From assembly GCF_009769755.1 (NCBI RefSeq), contig NZ_SDWJ01000001.1, forward strand, positions 744,001 to 808,000: a stretch of 64,000 bases of DNA. The letters run 5' to 3'. Below are positions 17,015 through 27,470 of this stretch, piece after piece. The translations under genes were made by a program, and so were the position numbers. How positions within the stretch are numbered: position 1 is the stretch's first letter; each line of letters begins with the position of its first letter. The notes beneath the pieces were generated by a model. It worked only from the letters and a program-made list of their open reading frames with translations. It searched no databases and had not been told where the DNA came from. This DNA is from Sphingorhabdus profundilacus (GTDB taxonomy: Bacteria; Pseudomonadota; Alphaproteobacteria; Sphingomonadales; Sphingomonadaceae).

Positions 17015-18982
17015 ATGACTGTCAACCAACGGCAGATGGCCAATGCGATCAGAGCACTGGCTATGGATGCGGTTCAAGCTGCCAATAGCGGGCATCCCGG
17101 AATGCCGATGGGCATGGCAGATGTTGCGACAGTTCTTTATTCCGACTTTCTGAAATTCGATCCCGCCGACCCGAAATGGCCTGACCGCGACCGTTTTGTG
17201 CTGTCGGCTGGACATGGCTCTATGCTCGCTTATGCCACGCTGCATCTGACAGGTTATGCGCGGCCGACCATGGATAATATCCGCAATTTCCGCCAGTTGC
17301 ACAGCCCTTGCGCTGGCCACCCTGAAAATTTCGAGCTGGAAGGTGTAGAAGCCACGACTGGGCCCTTGGGGCAAGGTCTGGCGATGGCAGTCGGTATGGC
17401 CATTGCCGAGCGGCACCTGAACGCGGTTTTCGGTGATCAGTTGGTGGACCATAGAACATGGGTCGTTGCTGGCGACGGCTGCCTGATGGAAGGCATCAAC
17501 CATGAGGCGATCGGCCTTGCCGGACATCTTGGCCTCGGTCGTTTGAATGTGTTGTGGGACGACAACCGGATCACCATCGACGGTGCGGTCGATCTGTCGT
17601 CGAGCGAAGATATCGCTGCGCGCTATGCCGCCACCGGATGGCATGTTGTCAAATGCGACGGGCATGATTTCGACGACATCAGGCGTGCGATGGCAGAGGC
17701 CGTCGCGGACCCGCGGCCGTCGTTGATCGCCTGCCACACGATCATCGGCTATGGCGCCCCCAACAAGCAGGGCAGTTCCAAGGTCCATGGATCTCCGCTG
17801 GGCGACGAAGAAATAGCCGCCACACGCCAGCAACTTGGCTGGGACAGCGCCCCGTTTGAAGTGCCCGACGACATTTTGTCGGCTTGGCGCGCATTGGGTG
17901 TCAAGGGCGTATCAGCTAAGAATGAATGGCAAGTACGGCTTTCAAATAGCTCCAATAAAACCGAATTCATGCGTCGCATGGCAGGCGATATCGACGCAAC
18001 GTCGGCGATGTCGGCCTATAAGGCGCAGCTAGCTGTGGACCAGCCCAAGGCCGCAACGCGCAAATCTTCCGAAATGGCTCTGGGTCCTTTGACCGAGGCA
18101 TTTCCGGAATTGTTGGGCGGTTCCGCCGATCTGACCGGTTCAAACAACACCAAAACATCTTTTACCAAGCCTCTGAATAAAGATGATTATTCGGGCCGAT
18201 ATATCTATTATGGTATCCGTGAATTCGGCATGGCGGCGGCGATGAACGGGATGGCTTTGCACGGCGGCGTCGTTCCTTTTGGCGGCACGTTCTTGATCTT
18301 CTCTGACTATGCCCGCCCCGCAATTCGCCTGTCGGCATTGCAAGGGTTGCGGGTTGTTTACGTGCTGACCCATGACAGCATCGGGCAGGGCGAAGACGGC
18401 CCTACGCACCAACCGATCGAACAATTGCAGAGCCTGCGAATGATCCCGAACCTCGAAGTTTTCCGCCCTTGCGATGCCATTGAAGTGGCAGAATGTTGGC
18501 AACTCGCGCTGGAACGCAATGATGGGCCGTCCGTATTGGCTCTTTCGCGTCAGGATTTGGCGATGGTGCGGACGTCGGTTGACAGCAATATGTCCGCCAA
18601 GGGTGCTTACCGCATCCAGTCCGCCGGGACCGCGCGTAAGGTCATCCTGATCGCCACCGGGTCGGAAGTGGCGCTGGCCGCCGAAGTCGCGGCGCAGTTG
18701 GAAGCCAAGGGTATCGGCGCGGATGTGGTATCCATGCCCAGCATGACCCGTTTTCTGGCGCAGGATGCAGCCTACCGGAACGACGTGCTGCCGGATGATG
18801 GCACGCTACGTGTGTCGATTGAAGCTGGCACCACCTTTGGCTGGAGCGATATTACCGGCTCAAACGGACTGAATATCGGTCTCGACCGCTTCGGAGCATC
18901 GGCGCCCGGCAAGGTTCTGATGGACCATTTTGGTTTCTCTGCCGACAAAATTACCCCTCAAATCATCGCCAAATTAGGCTGA
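17015..18982 (+). CDS. tkt: Transketolase
   Basis: ThDP enzyme of the pentose phosphate pathway, exchanging two-carbon units between sugar phosphates. The 655-residue length is typical. Visible: [29 protein letters not shown], the ThDP motif [16 protein letters not shown]...[24 protein letters not shown] and the C-terminal domain with [14 protein letters not shown] purine-rich leader (GGGGAATGAG) precedes the ATG. It heads the central-carbon run tkt-gap-pgk and is 11 nt from gap, so it is probably co-transcribed. Confidence 0.97.
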   Translation: MTVNQRQMANAIRALAMDAVQAANSGHPGMPMGMADVATVLYSDFLKFDPADPKWPDRDRFVLSAGHGSMLAYATLHLTGYARPTMDNIRNFRQLHSPCAGHPENFELEGVEATTGPLGQGLAMAVGMAIAERHLNAVFGDQLVDHRTWVVAGDGCLMEGINHEAIGLAGHLGLGRLNVLWDDNRITIDGAVDLSSSEDIAARYAATGWHVVKCDGHDFDDIRRAMAEAVADPRPSLIACHTIIGYGAPNKQGSSKVHGSPLGDEEIAATRQQLGWDSAPFEVPDDILSAWRALGVKGVSAKNEWQVRLSNSSNKTEFMRRMAGDIDATSAMSAYKAQLAVDQPKAATRKSSEMALGPLTEAFPELLGGSADLTGSNNTKTSFTKPLNKDDYSGRYIYYGIREFGMAAAMNGMALHGGVVPFGGTFLIFSDYARPAIRLSALQGLRVVYVLTHDSIGQGEDGPTHQPIEQLQSLRMIPNLEVFRPCDAIEVAECWQLALERNDGPSVLALSRQDLAMVRTSVDSNMSAKGAYRIQSAGTARKVILIATGSEVALAAEVAAQLEAKGIGADVVSMPSMTRFLAQDAAYRNDVLPDDGTLRVSIEAGTTFGWSDITGSNGLNIGLDRFGASAPGKVLMDHFGFSADKITPQIIAKLG

Positions 18983-18993
18983 TAGGAGCATAT

Positions 18994-20001
18994 ATGACTG
19001 TCAAAGTAGCTATTAACGGATTTGGCCGCATTGGTCGTTTGGTTGCCCGCGCGATACTTGAGCGCGATGACCATGACCTGGAACTCGTTGCGATCAACGA
19101 TCTGGCCCCGGCAAAGGCGAATGCATTGCTGTTCAAGCGCGATAGCGTGCATGGTCCATTCCCAGGCACGGTCGAAGCAGATGGCAACGACATCATCGTC
19201 AATGGCAAGCGCATCCATGTGACTGCCGAGCGTGACCCTGCAAACCTGCCGCACGCCGCAAACGGTGTCGATATTGCGCTGGAATGCACCGGCTTCTTCA
19301 CGGATCGTGCCAGTGCCGAAAAACATCTGGCCGCTGGCGCCAAGCGCGTGCTGATTTCGGCGCCAGGCAAAAATGTAGATAAAACAGTGGTTTTCGGGGT
19401 CAACCATGAAGTATTGACTGCCGCCGACGTGATTGTTTCCAACGCAAGCTGCACCACCAACTGCCTGGCGCCGCTCGCGAAGGTCCTGAACGACGCCATC
19501 GGTATCGAGCGCGGCCTGATGACCACCATCCACAGCTACACCAATGACCAGAAAATTCTGGACCAGATCCACGACGATATGCGCCGTGCACGCGCCGCTG
19601 CGATGTCGATGATCCCCACCACCACCGGCGCTGCCCGTGCGGTGGGTGAGGTTATGCCCGAACTGAAGGGCAAGCTGGACGGTTCGGCAATTCGTGTGCC
19701 GACGCCCAATGTCAGCATCGTCGATCTGACCTTCACGCCAAAGCGTGACACCACCAAGGAAGAGGTAAACGCGCTGCTCAAGGCGGCTTCGGAAGGCGCG
19801 CTGAAGGGCGTTTTGGCCTATTCGGACGAGCCGCTGGTTTCGATCGATTATAACCATTGCCCGGCCAGCTCGACCATCGATAGCCTGGAAACAGCGGTTA
19901 TCGACGGTAAACTGGTTCGCGTTCTGAGCTGGTATGACAATGAATGGGGCTTCTCCAACCGTATGGTGGATACAGCCGGCGTCATTGGCAAGCTGCTGTA
20001 A
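18994..20001 (+). CDS. gap: Glyceraldehyde-3-phosphate dehydrogenase (type I)
   Basis: Glycolytic and gluconeogenic NAD-dependent enzyme, 335 residues. Rossmann start [17 protein letters not shown], catalytic Cys153 in [29 protein letters not shown], substrate motif [12 protein letters not shown] and the C-terminal [21 protein letters not shown]-like TAGGAG lies 8 nt before the ATG. It lies between tkt and pgk in one operon. The Asp-rich turn after the Rossmann fold (AINDLAP) fits NAD rather than NADP preference. Confidence 0.97.
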   Translation: MTVKVAINGFGRIGRLVARAILERDDHDLELVAINDLAPAKANALLFKRDSVHGPFPGTVEADGNDIIVNGKRIHVTAERDPANLPHAANGVDIALECTGFFTDRASAEKHLAAGAKRVLISAPGKNVDKTVVFGVNHEVLTAADVIVSNASCTTNCLAPLAKVLNDAIGIERGLMTTIHSYTNDQKILDQIHDDMRRARAAAMSMIPTTTGAARAVGEVMPELKGKLDGSAIRVPTPNVSIVDLTFTPKRDTTKEEVNALLKAASEGALKGVLAYSDEPLVSIDYNHCPASSTIDSLETAVIDGKLVRVLSWYDNEWGFSNRMVDTAGVIGKLL

Positions 20002-20012
20002 GGGCTGAAACC

Positions 20013-21209
20013 ATGGCATTTCGCACTTTGGACGATCTTGGGGACATCAAGGGCAAGCGCGCGCTGGTGCGTGTTGACCTGAACGTCCCCATGGCCGACG
20101 GCCGTGTCACCGATGACATGCGCCTGCGCGCCTTGTTGCCGACCGTATTGGAGCTGAGCAACAAGGGCGCCAAGGTGCTGCTGCTGGCGCATTTTGGTCG
20201 TCCAAAGGGTGCAAAGCATAGTGAAATGTCGGTTTCCATGGTGCTGGACGCGCTGCAGGAAGTTGTCGGGCGAGAAATCATGTTTGTGCCCGAAATTGCG
20301 GGTGATGTAGTGCGGCAATCGGTTGGTATCCTTGCCGATGGTGATATCGCGCTACTCGAGAACACACGCTTCTGGCCGGGCGAGGAAAAGAACGATCCGG
20401 AACTGGCGAAGGCTGTTGCGGAAAATGGCGATTTCTACGTGAATGACGCATTCTCCGCCGCACACCGGGCACATATGTCGACCGAAGGGCTGGCCCATGT
20501 ATTGCCTGCTTATGCCGGTCGCTCGATGGAGGCCGAACTCAAGGCGCTGGAAGCGGCCTTGGGTAATCCTGAACATCCCGTAGCGGCTGTCGTCGGCGGA
20601 GCGAAGGTTTCTACCAAGCTCGACGTGCTCAACAATCTGGTGAAGCAAGTCGATCACCTGATCATCGGTGGCGGCATGGCCAACACCTTTTTGGCGGCGC
20701 GCGGCATCGATGTGGGCAAGTCGCTGTGCGAACATGACCTCGCTGACACCGCGAACGCCATTTTGGAAACCGCGGATGCATCGGGATGCACTGTCCATCT
20801 CCCTTATGACGTCGTGACGTCAGTCGAATTCCGCAGCAATCCGCCGATCCGGACCGTCAATGTACACGAAGTCGCTAAGGATGAAATGATCTTGGACGTC
20901 GGCCCTGCCGCTGTTGAAGCACTCGCCGATGTGTTGAAAACGTGCAAAACCTTGGTTTGGAACGGCCCTTTGGGTGCGTTCGAGATGGAGCCTTTCGATA
21001 AGGCAACCGTAGCTTTGGCAAAGACCGCCGCCGCGTTGACCAAAGAAGGTTCGCTTATCTCGGTTGCCGGTGGCGGCGATACTGTCGCTGCTTTGGCCCA
21101 TGCCGGTGTCTCGAACGATTTCACCTTCGTTTCCACCGCCGGCGGTGCGTTTCTCGAATGGATGGAAGGCAAGCCCTTACCGGGAGTAGATGCGCTTCAA
21201 ACGGATTAA
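20013..21209 (+). CDS. pgk: Phosphoglycerate kinase
   Basis: Transfers phosphate from 1,3-bisphosphoglycerate to ADP. It has 398 residues. Landmarks are [61 protein letters not shown], the hinge [28 protein letters not shown] and the C-terminal [12 protein letters not shown]. The ATG at 20013 lies 11 nt after the gap stop with GGGCTGAAA upstream. It ends the tkt-gap-pgk transcript at a strong terminator. Confidence 0.97.
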   Translation: MAFRTLDDLGDIKGKRALVRVDLNVPMADGRVTDDMRLRALLPTVLELSNKGAKVLLLAHFGRPKGAKHSEMSVSMVLDALQEVVGREIMFVPEIAGDVVRQSVGILADGDIALLENTRFWPGEEKNDPELAKAVAENGDFYVNDAFSAAHRAHMSTEGLAHVLPAYAGRSMEAELKALEAALGNPEHPVAAVVGGAKVSTKLDVLNNLVKQVDHLIIGGGMANTFLAARGIDVGKSLCEHDLADTANAILETADASGCTVHLPYDVVTSVEFRSNPPIRTVNVHEVAKDEMILDVGPAAVEALADVLKTCKTLVWNGPLGAFEMEPFDKATVALAKTAAALTKEGSLISVAGGGDTVAALAHAGVSNDFTFVSTAGGAFLEWMEGKPLPGVDALQTD

Positions 21210-21213
21210 CCCC

Positions 21214-21239
21214 ACGGGGCGCATTGCCCCGTTTTTTTT
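21214..21239 (+). terminator. Rho-independent terminator after pgk
   Basis: ACGGGGC-GCATT-GCCCCGT stem-loop followed directly by a run of eight T. Textbook form, placed 5 nt after the pgk stop. Confidence 0.9.
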
Positions 21240-21248
21240 ATTGTGCTC

Positions 21249-21264
21249 TTGCATACGTATGCAA
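21249..21264. promoter_or_regulatory. Perfect 16-bp palindrome upstream of the aldolase gene
   Basis: TTGCATACGTATGCAA is its own reverse complement. It sits between the pgk terminator and the aldolase ATG at 21288, close enough to overlap a promoter or leader. The central CG and twofold symmetry are what a LacI- or GntR-type repressor dimer would bind. No regulator gene is adjacent, so this is inference. Confidence 0.5.
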
Positions 21265-21287
21265 ACAGGAAAGATTAGGAATTGAGA

Positions 21288-22175
21288 ATGCACGATCCGA
21301 AAATGTTCGACAAGATCGCCAGCGGCGCAGGCTTTATCGCCGCGCTCGACCAGAGCGGTGGTTCGACCCCCAAGGCGTTGCGTGGCTATGGCGTTGAAGA
21401 GGACGCCTATAGCAATGATGAGGAAATGTTTTGCCTGATCCACGACATGCGGACCCGCATCATCACATCGCCCAGCTTTTCCAACGGCAAGGTGATTGGG
21501 GCGATCCTGTTCGAACGCACCATGGACGGTACAGCAGACGGCAAGCCCGTACCAACGGCACTGTGGGAACGCGGCGTCGTTCCTTTTCTGAAAGTCGACA
21601 AGGGACTGGAAGACGAAGCCGACGGGGTTCAGATGATGAAACCGATGCCGGAACTCGACAGTTTGCTGGCCCGCGCGCGGGAAAAGGGCGTGTTCGGCAC
21701 CAAGAAGCGCTCGGTCATCAACAGCGCGTCGCCCACGGGAATCGCGGCAATTGTGAAGCAGCAGTTTGAAGTTGCCGAACAGATTTTGGGCCAAGGCCTG
21801 ATGCCGATTATCGAACCTGAAGTGAACATCAAGAGTGCGGATCGGGCACAAAGCGACGTGATCCTGCGCGACGAAATCCTGAAGGCTCTCGACAATGTGT
21901 CGGGTGACCACAAGGTCATGCTGAAGCTTTCAATCCCGGCCGAAGCCGGACTGTTCGATCCGCTGGTCCAGCATCCGCGCGTACTGCGTGTGGTGGCGCT
22001 GTCCGGCGGATTTGCCCGCCCCGAAGCATGCGTGGAATTGGCAAAGAACCAGGGTATCATAGCCAGCTTCTCGCGCGCGTTGCTGGAGGACCTGCGTCAC
22101 CAGATGACCGACGCCGAATTCGACGCCTCGCTTGGCGGTGCGATTGACGAGATTGCCTCCGCTTCGGCGACCTGA
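21288..22175 (+). CDS. Fructose-bisphosphate aldolase, class I
   Basis: Cleaves fructose-1,6-bisphosphate to DHAP and glyceraldehyde-3-phosphate by a Schiff-base mechanism. The 295-residue protein has the class I start AALDQSGGSTPKALRGYG, FSNGKVIGAILFERTMDG, KVDKGLEDEADGVQMMKP, PIIEPEVNI and VMLKLSIPAEAGLF (candidate Schiff-base Lys). No metal-binding class II motifs. AGGA lies upstream of the ATG at 21288; a TTG two codons earlier is possible. Separated from pgk by a terminator, so independently transcribed, perhaps under the palindrome at 21249-21264. Confidence 0.92.
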   Translation: MHDPKMFDKIASGAGFIAALDQSGGSTPKALRGYGVEEDAYSNDEEMFCLIHDMRTRIITSPSFSNGKVIGAILFERTMDGTADGKPVPTALWERGVVPFLKVDKGLEDEADGVQMMKPMPELDSLLARAREKGVFGTKKRSVINSASPTGIAAIVKQQFEVAEQILGQGLMPIIEPEVNIKSADRAQSDVILRDEILKALDNVSGDHKVMLKLSIPAEAGLFDPLVQHPRVLRVVALSGGFARPEACVELAKNQGIIASFSRALLEDLRHQMTDAEFDASLGGAIDEIASASAT

Positions 22176-22186
22176 GGTTGGAGAGG

Positions 22187-22222
22187 GGCTGGCGGCTATG
22201 CGTAAGACATTTGCCGCCAGCC
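22187..22222. terminator. Hairpin after the aldolase gene
   Basis: GGCTGGCGGC and GCCGCCAGCC form a perfect 10-bp stem with a 16-nt loop, 12 nt after the aldolase stop. No T run follows (TAAACCCCC), so termination efficiency is uncertain. Confidence 0.45.
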
Positions 22223-22245
22223 TAAACCCCCGCTAAAGGCGCGGC

Positions 22246-22869
22246 ATGACCGACATTGGATGCCAGCTATATCTCATTTCCCCGCTCGACGTTGGCGGGG
22301 CATTTCCTGAAAAACTAGAACAGGCCTTGGCCGTTGGACCCGTTGCGGCGTTCCAGTTTCGGGTCAAGGGCATTGACCAGCATGAAGCAACTGCCTTGGC
22401 GGCACCGTTGCAGGAAATCTGTGCACGGCATGACGTCGCTTTTATCGTCAATGATAGCATTTCGCTTGCCAAACGCCTGAAGGCCGACGGCGTTCATCTG
22501 GGGCAGGGTGACGGCGATGCGCGGGATGCCCGTGAACAACTGGGCCGCGATGCCCAGATCGGGGTGACATGCCACAACAGCCGCCATCTGGCGATGGAAG
22601 CGGCCGAGGCCGGGGCGGATTATGTCGCCTTTGGCGCATTTTTCCCGACGAACACCAAAGAGGTCAAGCATATCGCCGAACTCGATACCGTGCAGAAATG
22701 GACGCTGGTGACGGAAATCCCATGTGTCGCCATTGGTGGAATCACGCCGGACAATGCAAAGCCGCTTGTCGAGGCTGGTGCCGATTTTCTGGCGGTGTCC
22801 GGTGCGGTGTGGAATCATCCCCAAGGTCCCGCCGAAGCGGTAAAAGCGTTTAACGCCCTGCTTGCCTAA
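22246..22869 (+). CDS. thiE: Thiamine phosphate synthase
   Basis: Joins HMP-PP and thiazole phosphate to make thiamine monophosphate. The 207-residue TIM barrel has FQFRVKG (the usual QLR-K position), FIVNDSISLAKRLKADGVHL, a GQGD motif, VTCHNSRHLAMEAAEAGADY, FGAFFPTNTK and AIGGITPDNAKPLVEAGADF. The typical QLR-K motif reads QFRVK here. No other thi genes or THI-box leader were seen nearby. It lies downstream of the aldolase gene on the same strand. Confidence 0.9.
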   Translation: MTDIGCQLYLISPLDVGGAFPEKLEQALAVGPVAAFQFRVKGIDQHEATALAAPLQEICARHDVAFIVNDSISLAKRLKADGVHLGQGDGDARDAREQLGRDAQIGVTCHNSRHLAMEAAEAGADYVAFGAFFPTNTKEVKHIAELDTVQKWTLVTEIPCVAIGGITPDNAKPLVEAGADFLAVSGAVWNHPQGPAEAVKAFNALLA

Positions 22870-22949
22870 TTCGGTCGCGCCCGTTAAAGGCCGCGACCAA
22901 CGGCACGCAGCGCGTGTCTGCTCTTTCCATTTGTTAGCGAGTTCGTTCC

Positions 22950-23513
22950 ATGAAAATCAACGCGGTTGAAATCAAGCCGGGTAACATCCTTGAATATGAA
23001 AACGGTCTGTGGCGTGTGGTAAAAACCGCGCATACCCAGCCGGGCAAGGGCGGGGCCTATATGCAGGTCGAACTCAAAAACCTGCGTGATGGCCGCAAGA
23101 ACAACATCCGTTTCCGTTCGGCTGAAAGTGTCGAAAAGGTTCGTCTCGACCAGAAAGATTTCCAGTTCCTCTATGCCGAAGGCGAGAATCTCGTTTTCAT
23201 GGACAAGGAAACCTATGATCAGGTGACCCTACCAAGCGACCTTTTGGGCGATGCCGCTGCATTCCTGCAGGATGGGATGGATGTCGTTATGGAAATGTAT
23301 GAGGAAGAGGCGCTTTCCGTGGCCTTGCCGGACCAGATCGAAGCAACCGTTGTTGAAGCCGACGCGGTCGTTAAAGGGCAGACAGCTTCGTCCAGTTACA
23401 AGCCAGCCATCCTTGATAACGGCGTGCGCGTCATGGTGCCGCCGTTCATCAGCGCAGGCACGCGGATTGTCGTAGATGTTTACGAACGGGAATATGTCCG
23501 GAAGGCTGACTGA
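22950..23513 (+). CDS. efp: Elongation factor P
   Basis: Ribosome-binding factor that relieves stalling at polyproline. It has 187 residues in three OB/KOW-like domains: [20 protein letters not shown], a loop TQPGKGGAY and C-terminal [20 protein letters not shown]. The tip residue is Lys33, the residue lysylated by EpmA in enterobacteria; whether it is modified here is unknown. ATG overlap links its stop to the next gene (TGATG, 23511-23515). Confidence 0.96.
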   Translation: MKINAVEIKPGNILEYENGLWRVVKTAHTQPGKGGAYMQVELKNLRDGRKNNIRFRSAESVEKVRLDQKDFQFLYAEGENLVFMDKETYDQVTLPSDLLGDAAAFLQDGMDVVMEMYEEEALSVALPDQIEATVVEADAVVKGQTASSSYKPAILDNGVRVMVPPFISAGTRIVVDVYEREYVRKAD

Positions 23514-24331
23514 TGCCTGCACTGACCGGTCTTTTGACCATCATGGAAAAAGCAGCCCGCAAAGCGGGTGGCAAATTGCGTCGCGATTTCGGTGAGATCG
23601 AGCATCTGCAGGTTTCGCAAAAGGGGCCGGCTGACTTTGTATCCAAGGCCGATGAACGCGCCGAAGACACTATTTTCCGCGAACTGGAAATTGCCCGGCC
23701 TGACTGGGGCTTTCTTTTGGAAGAAGGCGGCGAAATTGCGGGGGCCGATGGCAAGCCGCGCTTCATTGTCGATCCGCTCGACGGGACAAGCAACTTTCTA
23801 CACGGTATTCCGCATTTCGCGATTTCGATTGCTGTGCAAGACCCAAAACCCGACGGTTCGGGATGGGGCGATATCTTCGCCGGGTTGGTATACAACCCGA
23901 TTACCGATGAAAGCTTTTGGGCGGAGCGTGGCAAGGGCGCCTGGCTCGGGCACCGCCGCATGCGGGTGTCGGCGCGTCGTCAATTGAACGAAGCGCTGGT
24001 CGCCACTGGAACCCCATATAAGGGGCATGGCGACTTTGAAGAATGGGGTAAGATATTTGCCGCCATAGGTCCGCAAGTCGCCGGCATCCGTCGTTTTGGT
24101 GCCGCCAGCCTAGACCTCGCCTGGCTTGCAGCCGGACGTTACGACGGCTTTTGGGAAAGTGGGCTTTCGGCATGGGATACAGCGGCGGGATGCCTGCTGG
24201 TGCGTGAAGCCGGTGGCTTTGTAACCGACTATCGGGGGCGCAGTCCGCACATCGCTGACACGCAGGTTCTGGCCGCAAATGACATTTTGCACAGCAAGCT
24301 GCACAAGTTGTTGGCAGGTGCTTTGAAATAA
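23513..24331 (+). CDS. suhB: Inositol-1-monophosphatase family protein (SuhB-like)
   Basis: Mg-dependent phosphatase family (inositol monophosphatase, also SuhB and CysQ-like). The 272-residue protein has the metal motifs EEGGE (residues about 70-74), DPLDGTSNF (87-95) and WDTAAGCLLVREAGG, with KGPADFVSKADERAE at the N-terminus. Start overlaps the efp stop, so the two are co-transcribed. Exact substrate cannot be told by eye; SuhB-type inositol monophosphatase is most likely from the GTSNF spacing and the efp-suhB neighbourhood. Confidence 0.9.
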   Translation: MPALTGLLTIMEKAARKAGGKLRRDFGEIEHLQVSQKGPADFVSKADERAEDTIFRELEIARPDWGFLLEEGGEIAGADGKPRFIVDPLDGTSNFLHGIPHFAISIAVQDPKPDGSGWGDIFAGLVYNPITDESFWAERGKGAWLGHRRMRVSARRQLNEALVATGTPYKGHGDFEEWGKIFAAIGPQVAGIRRFGAASLDLAWLAAGRYDGFWESGLSAWDTAAGCLLVREAGGFVTDYRGRSPHIADTQVLAANDILHSKLHKLLAGALK

Positions 24332-24429
24332 ACCGCTAAAATGGCTTGAAAAGCGGAGTGCAGGCCTTGCAGGCTGGGATTCTTCTGCCTAAAAGCGCGG
24401 CACGTTTACGGGGCCAAAGCGAGTCTGTT

Positions 24430-24804
24430 ATGACTGATTTATCGCAATATCTGCCGATCTTATTATTTCTGTTTGTGGCGCTTGCCCTGTCGTCGGCGTT
24501 TGTGTTTTTACCTATGGGCGTGTCGCGGTTAACGGGATCGCACCAGCCGACCGAGGCAAAGCTTGCGGAATATGAGTGCGGGTTTCCTGCGTTTGAAGAT
24601 TCGCGCAGCCAGTTTGATGTCCGTTTTTACCTTGTCGCCATCCTGTTCATCATCTTCGATCTCGAAGCTGCGTTCCTGTTTCCTTGGGCCGTCAGCTTGG
24701 GTGAAACGGGCTGGGTGGGCTGGGGCACCATGATGCTGTTCCTGTTCGAACTGGTCATAGGCTTTATTTATGCGTGGAAAGTGGGAGCCCTCGAATGGGA
24801 GTAA
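24430..24804 (+). CDS. nuoA: NADH-quinone oxidoreductase subunit A
   Basis: Inner-membrane subunit of complex I near the quinone site. The 124-residue product has three TM helices: [40 protein letters not shown] and the final segment ending [13 protein letters not shown]. The loop [16 protein letters not shown] contains the Cys of the conserved YECG motif. ATG 24430 starts the hydrophobic N-terminus directly and is preferred over a longer frame. First gene of nuoA-N; no clear promoter was recognised in the 98 bp before it. Confidence 0.95.
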   Translation: MTDLSQYLPILLFLFVALALSSAFVFLPMGVSRLTGSHQPTEAKLAEYECGFPAFEDSRSQFDVRFYLVAILFIIFDLEAAFLFPWAVSLGETGWVGWGTMMLFLFELVIGFIYAWKVGALEWE

Positions 24805-25331
24805 TCGCGCAGACACCGGCGGACGCATCCGTTCCTGATTCCGGTTTCTTCAACGATATTGAAAGCGAAGTAAGCGACAAAGGCTTTGTCGTTTCGTCGA
24901 CGGAAGATCTGTTTAACTGGGCACGGACCGGTTCGTTGTGGCCAATGACTTTTGGTCTGGCCTGCTGTGCGGTCGAGATGATCCACGGTTATATGCCGCG
25001 TTATGACTTTGAACGTTTCGGTATCGCACCGCGCGCATCCCCGCGTCAGTCCGACGTCATGATTGTTGCCGGCACGCTGTGCAACAAAATGGCGCCGGCG
25101 TTACGCAAGGTCTACGACCAGATGTCGGAACCCAAATATGTCATTTCCATGGGCAGCTGTGCCAATGGCGGCGGCTATTATCATTATAGCTATAGTGTCG
25201 TGCGCGGTTGCGACCGGATTGTTCCGGTAGACATCTACGTACCCGGATGCCCTCCGACAGCGGAAGCGCTGCTTTATGGTATCATGCAGCTGCAGCGGAA
25301 GATCCGCCGGGTAGGGACACTCGAACGGTGA
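24795..25331 (+). CDS. nuoB: NADH-quinone oxidoreductase subunit B
   Basis: Peripheral subunit that carries the N2 4Fe-4S cluster next to quinone. It has 178 residues. Cys ligands are seen in [17 protein letters not shown] and [11 protein letters not shown]. The ATG at 24795 overlaps the nuoA end by 10 nt. It is followed by nuoC through a GTGA overlap. Confidence 0.96.
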   Translation: MGVIAQTPADASVPDSGFFNDIESEVSDKGFVVSSTEDLFNWARTGSLWPMTFGLACCAVEMIHGYMPRYDFERFGIAPRASPRQSDVMIVAGTLCNKMAPALRKVYDQMSEPKYVISMGSCANGGGYYHYSYSVVRGCDRIVPVDIYVPGCPPTAEALLYGIMQLQRKIRRVGTLER

Positions 25332-26083
25332 CCCATTCTGCTCCGCATATGGAAAAGCCGAAAGGCACCGTTGCCGCGATCAAGAAGCTGCTGGGCAAAG
25401 ACCTCGTCAGCGTGGATGAGGCCAATGGCGAACTCGCGCTGCATGTGAAGCGGGATGCTCTGGTGGGCGTCCTCACCCAACTGCGCGATGAATGCGGATA
25501 TCAACAACTCATGGAAATTGCGGGGGTCGATTGGCCCGACCGCGATCCGCGTTTTGAGATCGTCTATTTCCTGCTGAGCCTCACCAAAAACCACCGCATC
25601 CGCGTCCATGTGACGACCAGCGAAGATGTCGCTGTTCCATCGGTGACCGGCATCTGGCCTGTCGCTGGCTGGTTGGAACGTGAAGTGTTCGATATGTATG
25701 GCGTGCTGTTCTCTGGCAATGAGGATCTCCGCCGTATCCTGACCGACTATGGCTTCACCGGCCATCCGCAGCGCAAGGATTTCCCGCTGACCGGCTATGT
25801 AGAGTTGCGTTATTCCGAAGAAGAAAAGCGCGTAAAATATGAGCCGGTGCAGCTGGCACAGGATTTCCGCAGCTTCGACTTCCTCTCGCCATGGGAAGGT
25901 GCGGACTATGTGCTGCCCGGTGATGAGAAGGTGATCAAATCAAACGAACCGCCGCGTGGCACGCCGCCGCAGGTGAATGATCCCAAAACGACGGATAAGC
26001 CATCGCAGACCGGCGCCGGAGCGGCGGCCAATGTGGAAGCTAAAAAGCGCACGGTGCGGAAACCGAAGGCGGTGAAAGAATGA
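25328..26083 (+). CDS. nuoC: NADH-quinone oxidoreductase subunit C
   Basis: Connecting-arm subunit (30-kDa type). The family core is [19 protein letters not shown], then [21 protein letters not shown], then [23 protein letters not shown] start at 25328 overlaps the nuoB stop (GTGA); an ATG seven codons on is an alternative. The 251-residue product carries a C-terminal tail of about 45 residues (from about residue 206) rich in Pro, Lys, Ala and Thr (ending [13 protein letters not shown]) that is longer than the E. coli-type domain and looks disordered. Confidence 0.95.
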   Translation: MTHSAPHMEKPKGTVAAIKKLLGKDLVSVDEANGELALHVKRDALVGVLTQLRDECGYQQLMEIAGVDWPDRDPRFEIVYFLLSLTKNHRIRVHVTTSEDVAVPSVTGIWPVAGWLEREVFDMYGVLFSGNEDLRRILTDYGFTGHPQRKDFPLTGYVELRYSEEEKRVKYEPVQLAQDFRSFDFLSPWEGADYVLPGDEKVIKSNEPPRGTPPQVNDPKTTDKPSQTGAGAAANVEAKKRTVRKPKAVKE

Positions 26084-27291
26084 ACCTTCAACAGGATCTG
26101 GCCCCCACCACCGGTGATGAGGTCATCGAAAACTACACGATTAACTTCGGTCCGCAGCATCCAGCAGCGCACGGCGTGTTGCGTCTGGTCATGGAGTTGG
26201 ATGGTGAAATTGTCGAGCGGCTCGACCCCCATATCGGCCTGCTGCATCGCGGCACCGAAAAGCTGATCGAATATAAGACCTATTTGCAGGCGCTACCCTA
26301 TTTCGACCGGCTCGATTATGCGTCGCCCTTGGCGATGGAACATAGCTATGTACTGGCGATCGAGAAGCTGCTGAACCTCGAAGTGCCGTTGCGCGCGCAA
26401 TATTTGCGTGTGTTCTTTGCGGAAATGACCCGCATTTCGAACCATCTGCTCAACATCGCGCACCATGCGCTCGACGTGGGCGCGATGACGCCGGGTCTGT
26501 GGCTTTACGAAGCGCGCGAAGATTGCATGGGCTTTTTTGAACGCGCCAGCGGTGCGCGGATGCACACCGCATGGTTCCGTCCCGGCGGCGTGCATCAGGA
26601 TGTGCCGCTGAAGCTGTTGACCGATATTGGCGAATGGCTCGACGACCGTCTGCCGCGCCTGTTTGAAGACGCGATGAAGCTTGTTGTCGACAACCGCATT
26701 TTCAAACAGCGCAACGTCGATATTGCTATCGTCAGTCGTGAAGACTCGATCAAATGGGGCTTTTCCGGCCCGATGATCCGCGCGGCGGGCATCCCCTGGG
26801 ATATCCGCAAAAGTCAGCCTTATGACGTTTATGCCAAGATGGATTTCGACATTCCCGTCGGCACGCGAGGCGATTGCTACGACCGCTTCATGGTCCGCGT
26901 CGAGGAAGTGCGCCAGTCGATCCGCATCATGAAACAATGCCTTAGCCAAATGCCCGAAGGCCCTGTGTGCAGCGACGACCGCAAGATCGTCCCGCCCAAG
27001 CGCGCCGAAATGAAGCAGAGCATGGAAGCGTTGATCCACCATTTCAAACTGTACACCGAAGGCTTCAAGGTTCCGGCAGGCAGCGTCTATGTCGCTACCG
27101 AAAGCCCAAAGGGCGAGTTTGGCGTCTATCTGGTGTCGGATGGCACCAACAAACCCTATCGCTGCAAAATCCGCCCGACAGCCTTCTCGCATTTGCAGGC
27201 CATGGACTTCATGTCGCGCGGCCACATGCTGGCGGACACGACCGCTATTTTAGGCGCGCTCGACATTGTGTTCGGGGAGTGTGACCGGTGA
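26080..27291 (+). CDS. nuoD: NADH-quinone oxidoreductase subunit D
   Basis: The 49-kDa subunit that lines the quinone cavity and is related to NiFe hydrogenase large subunits. The 403-residue product has [50 protein letters not shown] and a C-terminal [20 protein letters not shown] and [13 protein letters not shown] overlap with nuoC and with the next small gene through GTGA. Confidence 0.96.
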   Translation: MNLQQDLAPTTGDEVIENYTINFGPQHPAAHGVLRLVMELDGEIVERLDPHIGLLHRGTEKLIEYKTYLQALPYFDRLDYASPLAMEHSYVLAIEKLLNLEVPLRAQYLRVFFAEMTRISNHLLNIAHHALDVGAMTPGLWLYEAREDCMGFFERASGARMHTAWFRPGGVHQDVPLKLLTDIGEWLDDRLPRLFEDAMKLVVDNRIFKQRNVDIAIVSREDSIKWGFSGPMIRAAGIPWDIRKSQPYDVYAKMDFDIPVGTRGDCYDRFMVRVEEVRQSIRIMKQCLSQMPEGPVCSDDRKIVPPKRAEMKQSMEALIHHFKLYTEGFKVPAGSVYVATESPKGEFGVYLVSDGTNKPYRCKIRPTAFSHLQAMDFMSRGHMLADTTAILGALDIVFGECDR

Positions 27292-27470
27292 TTTTGAGAG
27301 AAGTCCTGTTCATGGCGGCTGCCCTATTGGGGTCGTTTGCACTGGTGGCGACCTATCTCTGGCTGTTTCATAGCCACGTAAATGTGAAAGAACTCGGTTC
27401 GACCGGGGCGGCCATGGCCTTTGGCGCTTACGCCGGACGAATTTGGGGACGTAAGGAACGACATGGCTGA
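27288..27470 (+). CDS. Small membrane protein encoded between nuoD and nuoE
   Basis: The 60-residue product starts at a GTG overlapping the nuoD stop (GTGA) and runs 8 nt into nuoE. It has one or two hydrophobic helices ([22 protein letters not shown]) and a glycine-rich tail ([19 protein letters not shown]). Not a recognised complex I subunit. Tight coupling on both sides suggests it is translated. Possibly an accessory or assembly factor; this is inference. Confidence 0.7.
   Translation: MILREVLFMAAALLGSFALVATYLWLFHSHVNVKELGSTGAAMAFGAYAGRIWGRKERHG

Noticed and set aside
22176-22245. TPP riboswitch before thiE
   Set aside because: Only a simple 10-bp hairpin is present; the conserved THI-box core was not seen.
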